A DNA stretch of 64,000 bases from assembly GCA_963834365.1 (NCBI GenBank), contig CAWIBS010000043.1:62001-126000 (forward strand), read 5' to 3'. The stretch is from CAWJAP01 sp963834365 (lineage in GTDB: Bacteria; Acidobacteriota; Vicinamibacteria; Vicinamibacterales; Vicinamibacteraceae). Of this stretch, positions 8,638-17,546 are shown piece by piece. The notes under the pieces are model-generated. The model did no database searches, was not told the origin of the DNA, and saw only the letters and a program-made list of their open reading frames with translations. Every line of letters begins with the position of its first letter. Position 1 is the stretch's first letter. The translations under genes and the position numbers were made by a program.

Positions 8638-9561
8638 GTGGGTCTGTTTTCCCGCCTCAAGAGCAGCCTGGAACGTACCAAGCAGCAGCTCTTTCAGCGA
8701 TTCGAGGACGTGGTTCAGCAGGCGGATGCGCCTGCCGCGCGCACCAGGGCGGTGTCGGTGGACACCCTCGAGGCGCTGGAAGAAGTGCTCATCATGGCCG
8801 ACGTCGGCGTCGGTGCGACGAGCGAGATCGTCAAGGCGGTCGGCCGCCGGGTACGGCACGGCGAGAGCCTGCGCGACCTGGTGAAGACCGAGATCAAGGG
8901 CGTCCTCGCACGTGCCAACGGCACGCCGCCGGTCGCGGTTCCGCCGACCGTCGTGATGATCGTGGGGGTGAACGGCACCGGCAAGACGACGACCGTGGGG
9001 AAGCTCGCCAACTATTTCAAGACCCTGGGCCGGACGCCGCTGGTCTGCGCGGCGGATACCTTCCGCGCAGCCGCAGTCGAACAACTCGAAGTCTGGGCCG
9101 GGCGTGCGGGTGTCGACATGGTGCGCGCGCACAGCGGATCCGACCCGGCCGCCGTCGTTTTCGACGCCATCCAGGCCGGGCGCGCGCGCGGCCGCGATCC
9201 GATCCTCATCGACACGGCGGGGCGCCTCCACACACGCACCAACCTGATGGGAGAGCTCGACAAGATCCGGCGCGTGGCCGCACGCGAGATCCCGGGGGCG
9301 CCGCACGAGACGCTGCTCGTGCTGGATGCCACCGTCGGCCAGAACGGCGTCACTCAGGCGCGCGAGTTCACCGCCGTGGCGGGTGTGACCGGCGTGGTCC
9401 TCACCAAGCTCGATGGCACCGCCAAGGGCGGCGTCGCCATCGCCATCGCCCACGATCTGGGCATCCCGATCCGCTATGTGGGGACCGGCGAAACCATCGA
9501 GGACCTGGTGCCGTTCTCCGCCGACGAATACGTGGACGCCCTGTTCGAGGAGAAGTGGTAG
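8638..9561 (+). CDS. ftsY: Signal recognition particle receptor FtsY
   Basis: This GTPase docks Ffh-ribosome complexes at the membrane. The 307-residue product consists of the N and G domains only, without the long acidic N-terminal domain of Escherichia coli FtsY. GTPase motifs are GVNGTGKTTTVGKLA, DTFRAAAVEQL, DTAGRLHTRTNLM, LTKLDGTAKGG and YVGTGE. It starts at GTG with no ribosome-binding site and a TATGAT box immediately upstream. Its end overlaps ribD by seven bases. The partner ffh follows at 12.7 kb. Confidence 0.96.
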   Translation: MGLFSRLKSSLERTKQQLFQRFEDVVQQADAPAARTRAVSVDTLEALEEVLIMADVGVGATSEIVKAVGRRVRHGESLRDLVKTEIKGVLARANGTPPVAVPPTVVMIVGVNGTGKTTTVGKLANYFKTLGRTPLVCAADTFRAAAVEQLEVWAGRAGVDMVRAHSGSDPAAVVFDAIQAGRARGRDPILIDTAGRLHTRTNLMGELDKIRRVAAREIPGAPHETLLVLDATVGQNGVTQAREFTAVAGVTGVVLTKLDGTAKGGVAIAIAHDLGIPIRYVGTGETIEDLVPFSADEYVDALFEEKW

Positions 9562-10649
9562 ACGCGGATCTGGCGCTCATGCGGAGGGCATTCGCCATCG
9601 CCGAGCGCGGCCGTGGGTGCACGAGCCCGAATCCCATGGTCGGCGCCGTCATCGTGTCGGGCGAGGGCGCGATCGTCGGCGAGGGTCATCACGAGCGTGC
9701 CGGCGGGCCGCACGCGGAGATTCGGGCGCTGGCGGCCGCCGGCGCGCGCGCCCGCGGCGCGACGCTCTATTGTTCACTCGAGCCGTGCTGTCACACCGGG
9801 CGCACGGGACCCTGCAGCGTCGCCATCGTCGACGCCGGCATTGCCCGCGTCGTCGCCGCGGTTGGCGATCCGAACCCGCTGGTCTCCGGCGGCGGTGTCG
9901 CCTACCTGAGGGCGCACGGGGTGGACGTGCGGATCGGCGTGCTCGCTGACGAGGCCACCCGACTGAACGAGGTGTTCTTCACACACGTGCGCGACCGGCG
10001 ACCGTTCGTCACTGTGAAAGTGGCGATGAGCCTGGATGGCCGCATTGCCGCACGACCGGGTGCGCGTACGGCGATCTCGGGTCCTGCGGCCCTGCGGCAC
10101 GCGCAGCGGGTACGTGCCGAAGTGGATGCCATCGGCGTGGGATCCGAAACCGCCCTGGTCGACGACCCCGAGCTCACCGCGCGCGAGGTCTATCGCGAGC
10201 GACCACTGGTGCGCGTGGTCTTCGACACGCGGCTGCGGATGTCTCCTCAGGCCCGTCTCCTGTCAACCCTCGATGCCGGGCCGGTCCTCGTGGTGACCAC
10301 CGAGGCGGCGTGCGCCGCGGCCAGCGACCGCGCCGCCGCGCTGCGCGATGCGGGAGCCCGGCTGCTGGTGCAACGCACGCGCGACCTCCGGACCACGTTC
10401 GAGGCGCTCGGCCGCGAGGGCATCACGTCGCTGCTGATCGAAGGCGGTGCCCGTCTGCACGGCGCCGTCTGGGCGGACGGGCTCGCGGACCGGGTCCGGT
10501 GTTACGTCGCCATGGCGCCTCTCGGCGCGGCGGGCGTGCCGTGGGTCGAGCCGAGAGCATGCGCGCTCGCGGGCCTTCATCACCTGCGCATCGATCCCCT
10601 CGACGATCGCGACGTCCTGATCGAAGGCGATGTTCACCGGACTCATTGA
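9555..10649 (+). CDS. ribD: Bifunctional riboflavin biosynthesis deaminase/reductase RibD
   Basis: RibD performs the deamination and side-chain reduction steps of riboflavin synthesis. The N-terminal deaminase has the zinc site HAEIRAL and [13 protein letters not shown]; the C-terminal reductase has [34 protein letters not shown] and [12 protein letters not shown]. Length is 364 residues. The GTG start overlaps the end of ftsY and the C-terminus overlaps the ribE start by 20 bases, so ribD, ribE and ribBA are one coupled operon. No FMN riboswitch is recognisable upstream. Confidence 0.95.
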   Translation: MVDADLALMRRAFAIAERGRGCTSPNPMVGAVIVSGEGAIVGEGHHERAGGPHAEIRALAAAGARARGATLYCSLEPCCHTGRTGPCSVAIVDAGIARVVAAVGDPNPLVSGGGVAYLRAHGVDVRIGVLADEATRLNEVFFTHVRDRRPFVTVKVAMSLDGRIAARPGARTAISGPAALRHAQRVRAEVDAIGVGSETALVDDPELTAREVYRERPLVRVVFDTRLRMSPQARLLSTLDAGPVLVVTTEAACAAASDRAAALRDAGARLLVQRTRDLRTTFEALGREGITSLLIEGGARLHGAVWADGLADRVRCYVAMAPLGAAGVPWVEPRACALAGLHHLRIDPLDDRDVLIEGDVHRTH

Positions 10650-11257
10650 AGCGGTCGGCCGCGTGCGAGCCGTGGTCCCGCTGATCGAGGGCGTGCGGCT
10701 CGAGATCGAGACCAGTCTCGCGCCGGAGCTTGCCGTGGGCGACAGCCTGGCCACGAGCGGCGTCTGCCTGACCGTGGTCGCGATCGACGCGGCTGGCGTG
10801 CGGCGTGGACGTGTCGCCGGAGACGCTGCGCGTGTCGTCCCTCGGCCGGCTCGTTCCCGGATCGGGCGTCAACCTCGAGCGGCCGCTGCGCGCCGACGGC
10901 CGCCTGGGCGGCCACCTGGTTCAGGGACATGTCGATGCGACCGGGACCCTCGAAGCCGTCGTGCCCGAGGGCGAGTTCCGCCGCATTCGCGTGGCATTCC
11001 CGCCCGATCTCGGCAAGTTCTTCATTCCCAAGGGCTCTGTGGCGGTCGATGGCATCAGCCTGACGATTGCCGCGTTGCACGGGTGCAGCTTCGACGTTCA
11101 AATCGTGCCCCACACCTGGGCCCACACGACGCTGCCCGAGCGCCGGCCGGGGGAGCCCGTGAACCTGGAGTGCGATCTCGTAGGAAAATACGTAGTCAGA
11201 GTGGCCGAGCTGCACGGCAGCGTGCCGTCCATCCCGGCCATGGAGCCCGACCCATGA
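10630..11257 (+). CDS. ribE: Riboflavin synthase, alpha chain; frame broken by one extra base
   Basis: The enzyme dismutates two lumazine molecules to riboflavin. The first part has the family start [12 protein letters not shown] and [10 protein letters not shown]. After a break near 10802 the second frame continues with [28 protein letters not shown] and [14 protein letters not shown]. Removing one base from the cggcg at 10801 joins both into a 208-residue two-repeat protein of normal length. The stop overlaps the ribBA ATG (ATGA). The break is most simply a sequence error. Confidence 0.9.
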
Positions 11258-12499
11258 CCCGACTCCGCATTGCCAGGAGCACTCCGCGCCGCCCGCGCGG
11301 CGCCTTCTCGACCATCGAGGACGCCGTCGCGGCGATGCGCGAGGGGCGGCTGATCGTGGTCGTTGACGATGAGGATCGCGAGAACGAGGGCGATCTGACG
11401 CTGGCCGCCGAGAAAGTGACGCCGGAGGCGATCAACTTCATGATCACCCACGGGCGGGGGCTGGTCTGCCTGGCGCTGACCGCCGCACGGCTCGACGAGC
11501 TCGAGATCCCGCTCGTCGTTGCCGACAACTCGTCACGGCGCGGGACGCCGATGTGCGTGTCCATCGACGCGAAGGACGTGACGACGGGGGTGTCGGCGCC
11601 CGAGCGGGCGCAGACGATCACGGGCCGTGCTCGATCCGGCGACCAGGCCGCGCGATCTCATGCGGCCGGGGCACGTGATTCCGCTGCGGGCGCGTGACGG
11701 CGGAGTTCTCGTGCGGTCGGGACACACCGAAGCCTCGGTCGATCTCGCACGCATTGCCGGGTTGAACCCGGCCGGCGTGATCTGCGAGGTGATCCGCAAG
11801 GACGGCACGATGGCGCGGGTGCCCGATCTGCAGACGTTCGCGCGGCGGCACGATCTGCCCATCGTGACGATTGCCGAGCTGATTCGCTACCGGATGCGCA
11901 CCGAGCGCTTCGTGCGCAAGGTCGCGACCGCCCGGCTGCCCACCGACCACGGCGAGTTCATCGTGCACGCCTACGAGAGCCCGCTCGACCGCGAGACGCA
12001 CGTCGCGCTCGTGCGGGGCGAGATTGGCGACGGCGAGCGGCTCATGGTGCGGGTCCATTCGAAATGCCTCACCGGCGACGTGTTCCATTCCGCGCGCTGC
12101 GACTGCGGCGGCCAGCTCCACGCCGCGATGGAGCGCATCGCGAGCGAGGGGCGCGGCGTGCTGCTGTATCTCAACCAGGAAGGCCGCGGCATCGGCCTCG
12201 CGAACAAGATTCGCGCCTACGAGCTTCAGGACCAGGGGCTCGACACCGTCGAGGCGAATGAGAAGCTGGGGTTCAAGCCCGATCAGCGCGACTACGGGAT
12301 CGGCGCGCAGATTCTCAGGGACCTCGGGGTCCGATCCATGCGACTGCTCACCAACAACCCCCGGAAGTTCATCGGCCTCGAGGGCTACGGCCTCTCGGTG
12401 GCCGAGTCACTGCCGATCGAGATGGTCCCCTCGGAGCACACCCGCGGCTACCTCAAGGTCAAAAAGGAGAAGCTCGGACATCGTTTGAAGTCTGTCTAG
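11254..12499 (+). CDS. ribBA: Dihydroxybutanone-phosphate synthase / GTP cyclohydrolase II; frame broken by one extra base
   Basis: This bifunctional enzyme supplies both riboflavin precursors. The RibB half has [18 protein letters not shown] and [12 protein letters not shown]. The RibA half has [20 protein letters not shown] with the zinc cysteines, [12 protein letters not shown] and LLTNNP. The frame breaks near 11623; removing one g from acgggccgtg gives [16 protein letters not shown] and a 414-residue product. It lies last in the ribD-ribE-ribBA run. Lumazine synthase (ribH) is not in the window. Confidence 0.93.
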
Positions 12500-12527
12500 A
12501 GCCGCCTCGTGCCGTGGGCCTCGAGCC

Positions 12528-12558
12528 CCTGAGCCCTGAGCCTTCAGCCCTGCCCTCC
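12528..12558. repeat. Degenerate tandem tract (GAGCCCT words)
   Basis: Between ribBA and the ffh promoter lies a short imperfect tandem of words such as gagcccct, gagccctgagcctt and cagccctg. It is not coding. It is one of about nine such tracts at gene junctions in this window, each with its own word. Confidence 0.6.
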
Positions 12559-12559
12559 A

Positions 12560-12589
12560 TTGACCGCCCGCCGAGGCTCCTGCTAGGAT
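12560..12589 (+). promoter_or_regulatory. Sigma-70-type promoter for the ffh-rpsP operon
   Basis: A TTGACC -35 box (12560-12565) and a TAGGAT -10 box (12584-12589) are separated by 18 bases. Transcription would start near 12596 and give a leader of about 108 bases before ffh. It is the best conventional promoter I see in the window. Confidence 0.6.
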
Positions 12590-12612
12590 AACCGTTTGCA
12601 TGTGTGGCAATT

Positions 12613-12687
12613 AGCGCCCTAGTCGGGGCGCTGGCGGCACAGGCAACCGATTGAGGACACCCGCTGGCAAGACCGGCGGCGGTGTCC
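12613..12687 (+). promoter_or_regulatory. Two-hairpin leader of ffh
   Basis: The predicted leader contains two stem-loops. The first pairs AGCGCCC with GGGCGCT around a six-base loop (12613-12632). The second pairs GGACACC, a bulged C and GC with GCGGTGTCC (12655-12687). They may influence ffh translation or mRNA stability; no known RNA family is recognised. Confidence 0.4.
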
Positions 12688-12703
12688 GTCGTCTCCAGCG
12701 CCC

Positions 12704-14068
12704 ATGTTCGAATCGCTCAGCGAACGCCTGCAGGACGTCTTCCGCCAGATCCGTGGCGAGGCCCGCCTGACCGAAGAGACGGTCGAGGTCGCCCTCCGCG
12801 AGATCCGCATGGCGCTCCTCGAGGCCGACGTCAACTTCAAGGTCGTCAAGGCCTTCATCGACAAGGTCCGGGATCGGGCCGTCGATCAGGAGGTCCTGCG
12901 CAGCCTGACGCCGGCGCAGCACGTCGTGCGCATCGTGCGCGACGAGATGCTGGCGCTGTTCGGCGATCATCAGGGCGGTCTTCCGGATTCGAACGCCGCG
13001 CCGCGCGTCATCCTCCTGCTCGGCCTGCAGGGATCGGGCAAGACCACGACCAGCGCCAAGCTCGCGCGCCTGCTGACGCGCGAAGGCCGGCATCCGATCC
13101 TGGTGTCCACCGACGTGCGGCGTCCGGCGGCGATCCAGCAGCTGGCGCTGCTCGCCCAGCAGGTGAAGATCCGCGTCCACGATCCGGCTGGCGATCTCGA
13201 TCCGGTCTCGCGGGCCCGGGGCGCGCTGAGTGCCGCCCGCTCGCTCGGCTTCGACACGGTCATCGTCGATACCGCCGGCCGTCTGCACATCGACGATGAC
13301 CTGATGGTGGAGCTCGAGGCGATCAAGGCCGCCGTCGGCCCGACCGACCTGCTGTACGTCGCCGATGCCATGACCGGGCAGGACGCGATCAAGAGCGCCG
13401 GCGAGTTCAACCGCCGCATCGGGATCAGCGGCGTCGTGCTGACGAAGATGGACGGCGACGCGCGCGGCGGCGCAGCGCTGTCGGTCATCGGTGTGGTCGG
13501 GGTGCCGATTGCCTTTGTCGGCAGTGGCGAGCGGCTCGAGCATCTCGAGGCCTTTCATCCCGATCGCGTCGTGTCGCGCATCCTCGGCATGGGCGACGTC
13601 CTGTCGCTCATCGAGAAGGCCGAGCAGGTCGTCGATCAGGACGAGGCGGCCCGGCTCGAAGAGAAGATCCGTCGCGACAGCTTCACGCTCGAGGACTTCC
13701 GCGATCAGCTCCGGATGATTCGGAAGATGGGGCCGCTCGAGTCGATCCTGGGCATGCTGCCGGGCATGGGGCAGATCAAGCAGGCCGCTACCGCCGTGGA
13801 CGACAAGCAGGTCGATCGCATCGAGGCCATCATCAACTCGATGACCCCGGGAGAGCGCCGCAACCACACGATGATCAATGGCAGCCGGCGCAAGCGGATC
13901 GCGCGCGGCTGCGGTTCGTCGGTCGAGGACGTGAACCGCCTGCTCAAGCAGTTCGTGCAGATGAAGAAGATGCTGAAGGTCGTGGGAGGCATGTCCGGCG
14001 GCGCGGGCCGTGCCGGCATGCGCAAGCGCATGGGCATGCTGCGCTCGATGATGTCCCAGCAGCGATAG
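12704..14068 (+). CDS. ffh: Signal recognition particle protein Ffh
   Basis: Ffh binds signal sequences and the SRP RNA and delivers ribosomes to FtsY. The 454-residue protein has the N domain, a G domain (LLGLQGSGKTTTSAKLA, STDVRRPAAIQQL, DTAGRLHIDDDLM, LTKMDGDARGG, FVGSGE) and a methionine-rich M domain with MIRKMGPLESILGMLPGMG and GSRRKRIARGCGSSVEDVN. It heads the ffh-rpsP-khpA-rimM-trmD-rplS order typical of many bacteria, after a 235-bp repeat-filled gap before rpsP. Confidence 0.97.
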   Translation: MFESLSERLQDVFRQIRGEARLTEETVEVALREIRMALLEADVNFKVVKAFIDKVRDRAVDQEVLRSLTPAQHVVRIVRDEMLALFGDHQGGLPDSNAAPRVILLLGLQGSGKTTTSAKLARLLTREGRHPILVSTDVRRPAAIQQLALLAQQVKIRVHDPAGDLDPVSRARGALSAARSLGFDTVIVDTAGRLHIDDDLMVELEAIKAAVGPTDLLYVADAMTGQDAIKSAGEFNRRIGISGVVLTKMDGDARGGAALSVIGVVGVPIAFVGSGERLEHLEAFHPDRVVSRILGMGDVLSLIEKAEQVVDQDEAARLEEKIRRDSFTLEDFRDQLRMIRKMGPLESILGMLPGMGQIKQAATAVDDKQVDRIEAIINSMTPGERRNHTMINGSRRKRIARGCGSSVEDVNRLLKQFVQMKKMLKVVGGMSGGAGRAGMRKRMGMLRSMMSQQR

Positions 14069-14079
14069 ATCTGGGCGCG

Positions 14080-14097
14080 CCGGACCTGAAGGTCCGG
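14080..14097. repeat. Palindrome CCGGACCTGAAGGTCCGG after ffh
   Basis: A perfect 18-base inverted repeat centred on CTGAAG lies 11 bases after the ffh stop. It resembles the other CTTCAG-core palindromes in the window and could terminate or attenuate ffh transcription. Confidence 0.6.
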
Positions 14098-14111
14098 CCT
14101 ACCGAACGTTT

Positions 14112-14208
14112 TACCGAACGTTCAGCGGTAGGTTTCACCGGTAGGGCGGGGCTTCTACCGAACGTTCAGCGGTAGGTTTCATCGGTAGGGCGGGGCTTCA
14201 GCCCCGCC
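14112..14208. repeat. Two 44-bp tandem repeats ending in a GC-rich palindrome
   Basis: Unit 1 (14112-14155) and unit 2 (14156-14199) begin taccgaacgttcagcggtag and differ at one position (cac/cat). A partial third copy of the first twelve bases precedes them at 14100. After unit 2 the sequence agccccgcc completes the palindrome ggcggggcttcagccccgcc (14189-14208). The repeat is noncoding. Confidence 0.75.
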
Positions 14209-14212
14209 GTGA

Positions 14213-14296
14213 CAGCCCGTAGCCTGAAGCCCGTAGCCCGTAGACCGTAGCCTGAAGACCGAAGACCGACCAGACCGCCAGACCGCCAGACAGGAA
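14213..14296. repeat. Degenerate tandem tract (CCCGTAGCC / AGACCGCC words)
   Basis: The last 85 bases before the rpsP leader consist of drifting words such as agcccgtagcctga, agaccgaag and ccagaccg, with no coding frame. It merges into the short rpsP leader. I see no ribosome-binding site stronger than acaggaatc ahead of the rpsP ATG. Confidence 0.6.
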
Positions 14297-14304
14297 TCGC
14301 ACAA

Positions 14305-14577
14305 ATGGTGACAATCCGATTGACTCGTGTGGGCTCGAAGAAGCGCCCGTTTTTCCGTGTGGTCGTCGTCGAAGCCCGATCGGCTCGTGACGGCAGCTTT
14401 GTCGAGAGCCTGGGGTTCTACAACCCGCGCCGCTCGCCGGAACTGTTCGAGCTGAATCGCGATCGGTTTGCGCACTGGGTGGGCAAGGGCGCCCAGCCGT
14501 CGCACACGCTGCGCACGCTGGTGGCGCGGCACCCGGCGGCGCCGGCGCCGGCGGCAGTCGAGACGGCGGCCTCGTGA
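14305..14577 (+). CDS. rpsP: 30S ribosomal protein S16
   Basis: The protein belongs to the small ribosomal subunit and is needed for its assembly. The N-terminus VTIRLTRVGSKKRPFFRVVV and SFVESLGFYNPR match the family. The 90-residue length is normal; the last 20 residues are alanine/proline rich. Its TGA overlaps the GTG of khpA (GTGA), which indicates coupling. Confidence 0.97.
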   Translation: MVTIRLTRVGSKKRPFFRVVVVEARSARDGSFVESLGFYNPRRSPELFELNRDRFAHWVGKGAQPSHTLRTLVARHPAAPAPAAVETAAS

Positions 14578-14834
14578 GCGGGATCGCGCCCAATCTCGTC
14601 GAGCTCGTGGCCACGATCGGCCGCACGCTCGCCGACGAGCCCGAGCACGTGCGCGTCACCGAGGCGCAGCATCGGGGCGTAACGGTCGTCGAGCTGTTCA
14701 TGGCGCCGGGCGACATCGGGCGGGTGATCGGGCGCCAGGGACGTACGGCGCAGGCCGTTCGGACGCTCGTGGCCCTCGCGGCCGAGCGCGCCGGGATCAA
14801 GGCGCAGGTCGAGTTCCGTGAGGCGCGAGGCTGA
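14574..14834 (+). CDS. khpA: KH-domain RNA-binding protein KhpA
   Basis: This small (86-residue) KH protein is usually encoded between rpsP and rimM and binds RNA, often with KhpB (Jag). The KH signature is MAPGDIGRVIGRQGRTAQAV. It starts at GTG overlapping the rpsP stop. Its own stop overlaps or abuts the possible rimM starts. Confidence 0.93.
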   Translation: MSGIAPNLVELVATIGRTLADEPEHVRVTEAQHRGVTVVELFMAPGDIGRVIGRQGRTAQAVRTLVALAAERAGIKAQVEFREARG

Positions 14835-14835
14835 C

Positions 14836-15411
14836 GTGGCGGGTGCGATGCCCTCGCCGACGACGGCCGACGACCTCGTGCTGGTCGGGATTGTCGCCCG
14901 CCCGCATGGTCTGCAGGGGGAGGTCGCCATCGACCCGCACACCGACTTCGCCGACGAGCGGTTCGCCCCCGGGGCGGTGCTGCTCGCGGGTCGCCCCGAT
15001 CGCCTGGCAACCTCGCGGCCGGAGACGCTGCGCGTCGCCAGCTGCCGTGTCCATCAGGGCCGGCCGCTCGTCCGCTTCGAGGGCCGCGACACGATCGAGG
15101 CCGCGGAATCGCTGCGCGGGATGGCGCTCTGGATCCGCGAGGTCGAGCGCGTCCCGCTCGAGCCCGGCCGCTTCTATCACTCGGAGCTGACGGGCTGCCG
15201 GGTCGAGACGCGGAGCGGGGCGGTCGTGGGGGACGTGGTCCGGATCGAGGAAACGGGAGGCTCGGCGCCGCTGCTCGTGGTCGCGGGACGGGCCGGCGAG
15301 GTGCTCGTGCCGCTGGCCGAAGACATCTGCACGGCGATCGAGCCCGCCGCGCGCCGCATCGTCATCGAGCCGCCGGAGGGCTTGCTGGAATTGAATGCCG
15401 GGAAGAGCTGA
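14836..15411 (+). CDS. rimM: Ribosome maturation factor RimM
   Basis: RimM binds S19 and helps 30S maturation. The N-terminal domain has LVLVGIVARPHGLQGEVAI and the C-terminal PRC-barrel has FYHSELTGCRVETRSGAVVG and LVPLAEDICTAI. I chose the GTG at 14836, directly after the khpA stop; GTG 14818 and ATG 14848 in the same frame are alternatives. Product about 191 residues. A 57-bp degenerate tract separates it from trmD. Confidence 0.94.
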   Translation: MAGAMPSPTTADDLVLVGIVARPHGLQGEVAIDPHTDFADERFAPGAVLLAGRPDRLATSRPETLRVASCRVHQGRPLVRFEGRDTIEAAESLRGMALWIREVERVPLEPGRFYHSELTGCRVETRSGAVVGDVVRIEETGGSAPLLVVAGRAGEVLVPLAEDICTAIEPAARRIVIEPPEGLLELNAGKS

Positions 15412-15468
15412 CGGCTGACCGTCGCTGAGAGCTGATGGCTGAGAGTGCGCGCTGTCAGCCGCCAGCCC
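15412..15468. repeat. Degenerate tandem tract (GCTGA words) between rimM and trmD
   Basis: Words such as ctgacggctga, gctgagagctga and tggctgagag repeat imperfectly through the gap up to the trmD start. No promoter or coding frame is evident. Confidence 0.55.
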
Positions 15469-16224
15469 ATGAAGATCGACATCGTCACCATCTTCCCGGA
15501 GCTCGTGGGGCCGCTCTTCCGCGACGGAGTACTGGCGAGGGCGTGCGAGCGTGGCGTCGTGGATGCGGTCGTGCACGATCTGCGCGCCTTCACGACCGAC
15601 CGGCACCGCGTGGTGGACGACTCGCCGTTCGGCGGCGGGCCGGGCATGGTGCTGAAGCCCGAGCCGTTCTTCCGCGCGGTGCAGCACATCCGCGCGACGC
15701 GCGGGCAGCCGGGCGCGATCGTGCTGCCGTCGCCCCAGGGCCGGCGTTTCACGCATGGGGAGGCGGTGCGGCTGAGTGGACTGGGGCACCTGGTGTTCCT
15801 GTGCGGACGGTACGAGGGGATCGACGAGCGCGTCGCCGAGGGCCTGGCGACAGAGGAGCTCTCGATCGGCGACTACGTCCTCTCGGGAGGCGAGCTGGCG
15901 GCCATGGTGATCGTGGACGCCGTGGCCCGGCAGGTGGACGGTGTGGTGGGTGACGCGCGGTCGGTGAGCGAGGATTCCTTTGCCGGCCCGCTGCTCGACT
16001 ATCCGCACTACACGCGGCCGGCGGAGTTCGAAGGGCGGCGCGTGCCCGAGGTGCTGGTGTCCGGGCACCATGCCGCGATCGCGCGGTGGCGCCTGCGGGA
16101 GTCGCTGCGGCGGACGCTCGATCGACGGGCGGATCTGATCGTGCGCGACGAGCTCGACGCGGAGACGCGCGGCGTGCTGGACGAGTTGCTGAGCGAACGG
16201 GATCGAAGGGAGCAGGAATCATGA
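15469..16224 (+). CDS. trmD: tRNA (guanine-N1)-methyltransferase TrmD
   Basis: TrmD methylates G37 of tRNAs with the SPOUT trefoil-knot fold. Motifs are [17 protein letters not shown] at the start, [30 protein letters not shown] and [16 protein letters not shown], and the C-terminal [14 protein letters not shown]. The ATG at 15469 is the family start; 251 residues. The stop overlaps the rplS ATG (ATGA). Confidence 0.97.
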   Translation: MKIDIVTIFPELVGPLFRDGVLARACERGVVDAVVHDLRAFTTDRHRVVDDSPFGGGPGMVLKPEPFFRAVQHIRATRGQPGAIVLPSPQGRRFTHGEAVRLSGLGHLVFLCGRYEGIDERVAEGLATEELSIGDYVLSGGELAAMVIVDAVARQVDGVVGDARSVSEDSFAGPLLDYPHYTRPAEFEGRRVPEVLVSGHHAAIARWRLRESLRRTLDRRADLIVRDELDAETRGVLDELLSERDRREQES

Positions 16225-16568
16225 ACGTGATCGACAGCGTGGAGAAGGCGCAACTCGTGGACCGGCCCGCCATGAAGTCTGGCGACACCGTGCGAGTGCA
16301 CGTGAAGGTGCGCGAAGGTGACAAGGAGCGCATCCAGGTCTTCGAAGGCATGGTGATCGGGATGCACCGCGGCGGCCTGCGGTCGTCGTTCACCGTGCGC
16401 AAGGTTTCCTTCGGCCAGGGCGTCGAGCGGATCTTCCCGCTGCATTCGCCGGTCATCGACAAGGTCGAGCTCATCCGATCGGCCCGTGTCCGCCGTGCGA
16501 AGCTGTACTTCCTCCGCGAGCTGAAGGGGAAGGCGGCGCGCATGAAGGAGCAGAAGCGCTCGGCCTGA
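16221..16568 (+). CDS. rplS: 50S ribosomal protein L19
   Basis: This 115-residue large-subunit protein sits at the subunit interface. It has [52 protein letters not shown] and [18 protein letters not shown]. It is coupled to trmD by a four-base overlap and is followed after 31 bp by rnhB. Confidence 0.97.
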   Translation: MNVIDSVEKAQLVDRPAMKSGDTVRVHVKVREGDKERIQVFEGMVIGMHRGGLRSSFTVRKVSFGQGVERIFPLHSPVIDKVELIRSARVRRAKLYFLRELKGKAARMKEQKRSA

Positions 16569-16599
16569 TCCGCCGCGGGGACAGCTCAGGGGCAGGCGG

Positions 16600-17220
16600 A
16601 TGCCGCCACGAGCGACGCGCTCGGTCGAAAACCTGCTGCGCCGGCTGGGGTTTGCGCGCGTGGCCGGCATGGACGAGGTTGGCCGGGGGTGCCTGGCGGG
16701 TCCGGTCGCCGTGGGTCTGGTCGTGCTCAAGCCCGACCGCTACATCCAGGGCTTGCGCGACTCGAAGCTGCTCTCCGCGCTCCAGCGCGATCGGCTCTAT
16801 GACGTGATCGTCCGGCACGCGGCGGCCTGGGCCGTCGGTTTCGCCGAGCCGGCCGAAATCGACGTCCTGAACATCCACCGTGCGTCGCTCGCGACGATGC
16901 GGCGAACGCTGCTGGCGCTCGATCCGCTGCCCGACATTGTCATCGTGGACGGATTCCGCATCCCCGACCTGCCGCTGCCGCAGAGGGCCATCGTGGGGGG
17001 CGATCGGCGGTGTGCGGCGATCGCCGCGGCCTCGATTGTCGCCAAGGTGACCCGCGACCGATTCATGGAGGGGCTGCACCGTGCCGATCCCCGCTACGGG
17101 TTCGACCGGCACAAAGGCTACGCGACGCCGGAGCATCTGGAGGCCGTCACCCGCTTCGGGTATTCCCCGGTGCACCGGCGTTCCTTTCGACCCCCAACAC
17201 TGTTTGATACCATCGGCTGA
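16600..17220 (+). CDS. rnhB: Ribonuclease HII
   Basis: The enzyme cleaves RNA in RNA-DNA hybrids and single ribonucleotides in DNA. Catalytic motifs are GMDEVGRGCLAGPV, LRDSKLLSA, VIVDGFRIPD and AAASIVAKVTRDRFM; 206 residues. Its place after rplS is conserved in many genomes. Confidence 0.95.
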   Translation: MPPRATRSVENLLRRLGFARVAGMDEVGRGCLAGPVAVGLVVLKPDRYIQGLRDSKLLSALQRDRLYDVIVRHAAAWAVGFAEPAEIDVLNIHRASLATMRRTLLALDPLPDIVIVDGFRIPDLPLPQRAIVGGDRRCAAIAAASIVAKVTRDRFMEGLHRADPRYGFDRHKGYATPEHLEAVTRFGYSPVHRRSFRPPTLFDTIG

Positions 17221-17297
17221 CCGACGTCGGTTCGGAAATTGGGGCAGGGTCAAGGAGTGACGCGCGCCAAACGGCCTGTCCCGGCCACCCCTCTGCC

Positions 17298-17546
17298 GTG
17301 ATCCGCCGACTGCTGCTCATCGCCTATCTGGTCGAAGCCGGGTTGCTCCTGTGCATCGGTCCCTGGTCGGCGCTCTGGGATCGCAACCTGTTCGTCCAGG
17401 CGTCGGACGGCTGGCTGCAGGAGTTCGCGCGGTCGGGCCTGGCGCGCGGCGCCGTCTCGGGCGTCGGCGTGCTCTGCGTCGCCGCTGGCATCGCCGAGAT
17501 CGCGATGCTCGTCGGCCGCCGGTCTCCGGGACCGACCTCTTCGTGA
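17298..17546 (+). CDS. Small membrane protein, function unknown
   Basis: I do not recognise a family. The 82-residue product has two predicted membrane helices (LLLIAYLVEAGLLLCIGPWS and GAVSGVGVLCVAAGIAEIAM) separated by a short loop. The GTG start is preceded by a 77-bp spacer after rnhB. Its stop overlaps the GTG of the ThiE-like gene (GTGA), so the two are coupled. Confidence 0.65.
   Translation: MIRRLLLIAYLVEAGLLLCIGPWSALWDRNLFVQASDGWLQEFARSGLARGAVSGVGVLCVAAGIAEIAMLVGRRSPGPTSS

Noticed and set aside
14112..14199. The 44-bp repeats as a CRISPR array
   Set aside because: There are no unique spacers between the units, only two full copies, and no cas genes.
14797..16071. A 424-codon minus-strand open frame
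   Set aside because: It is antisense to rimM and trmD and shows no domain.
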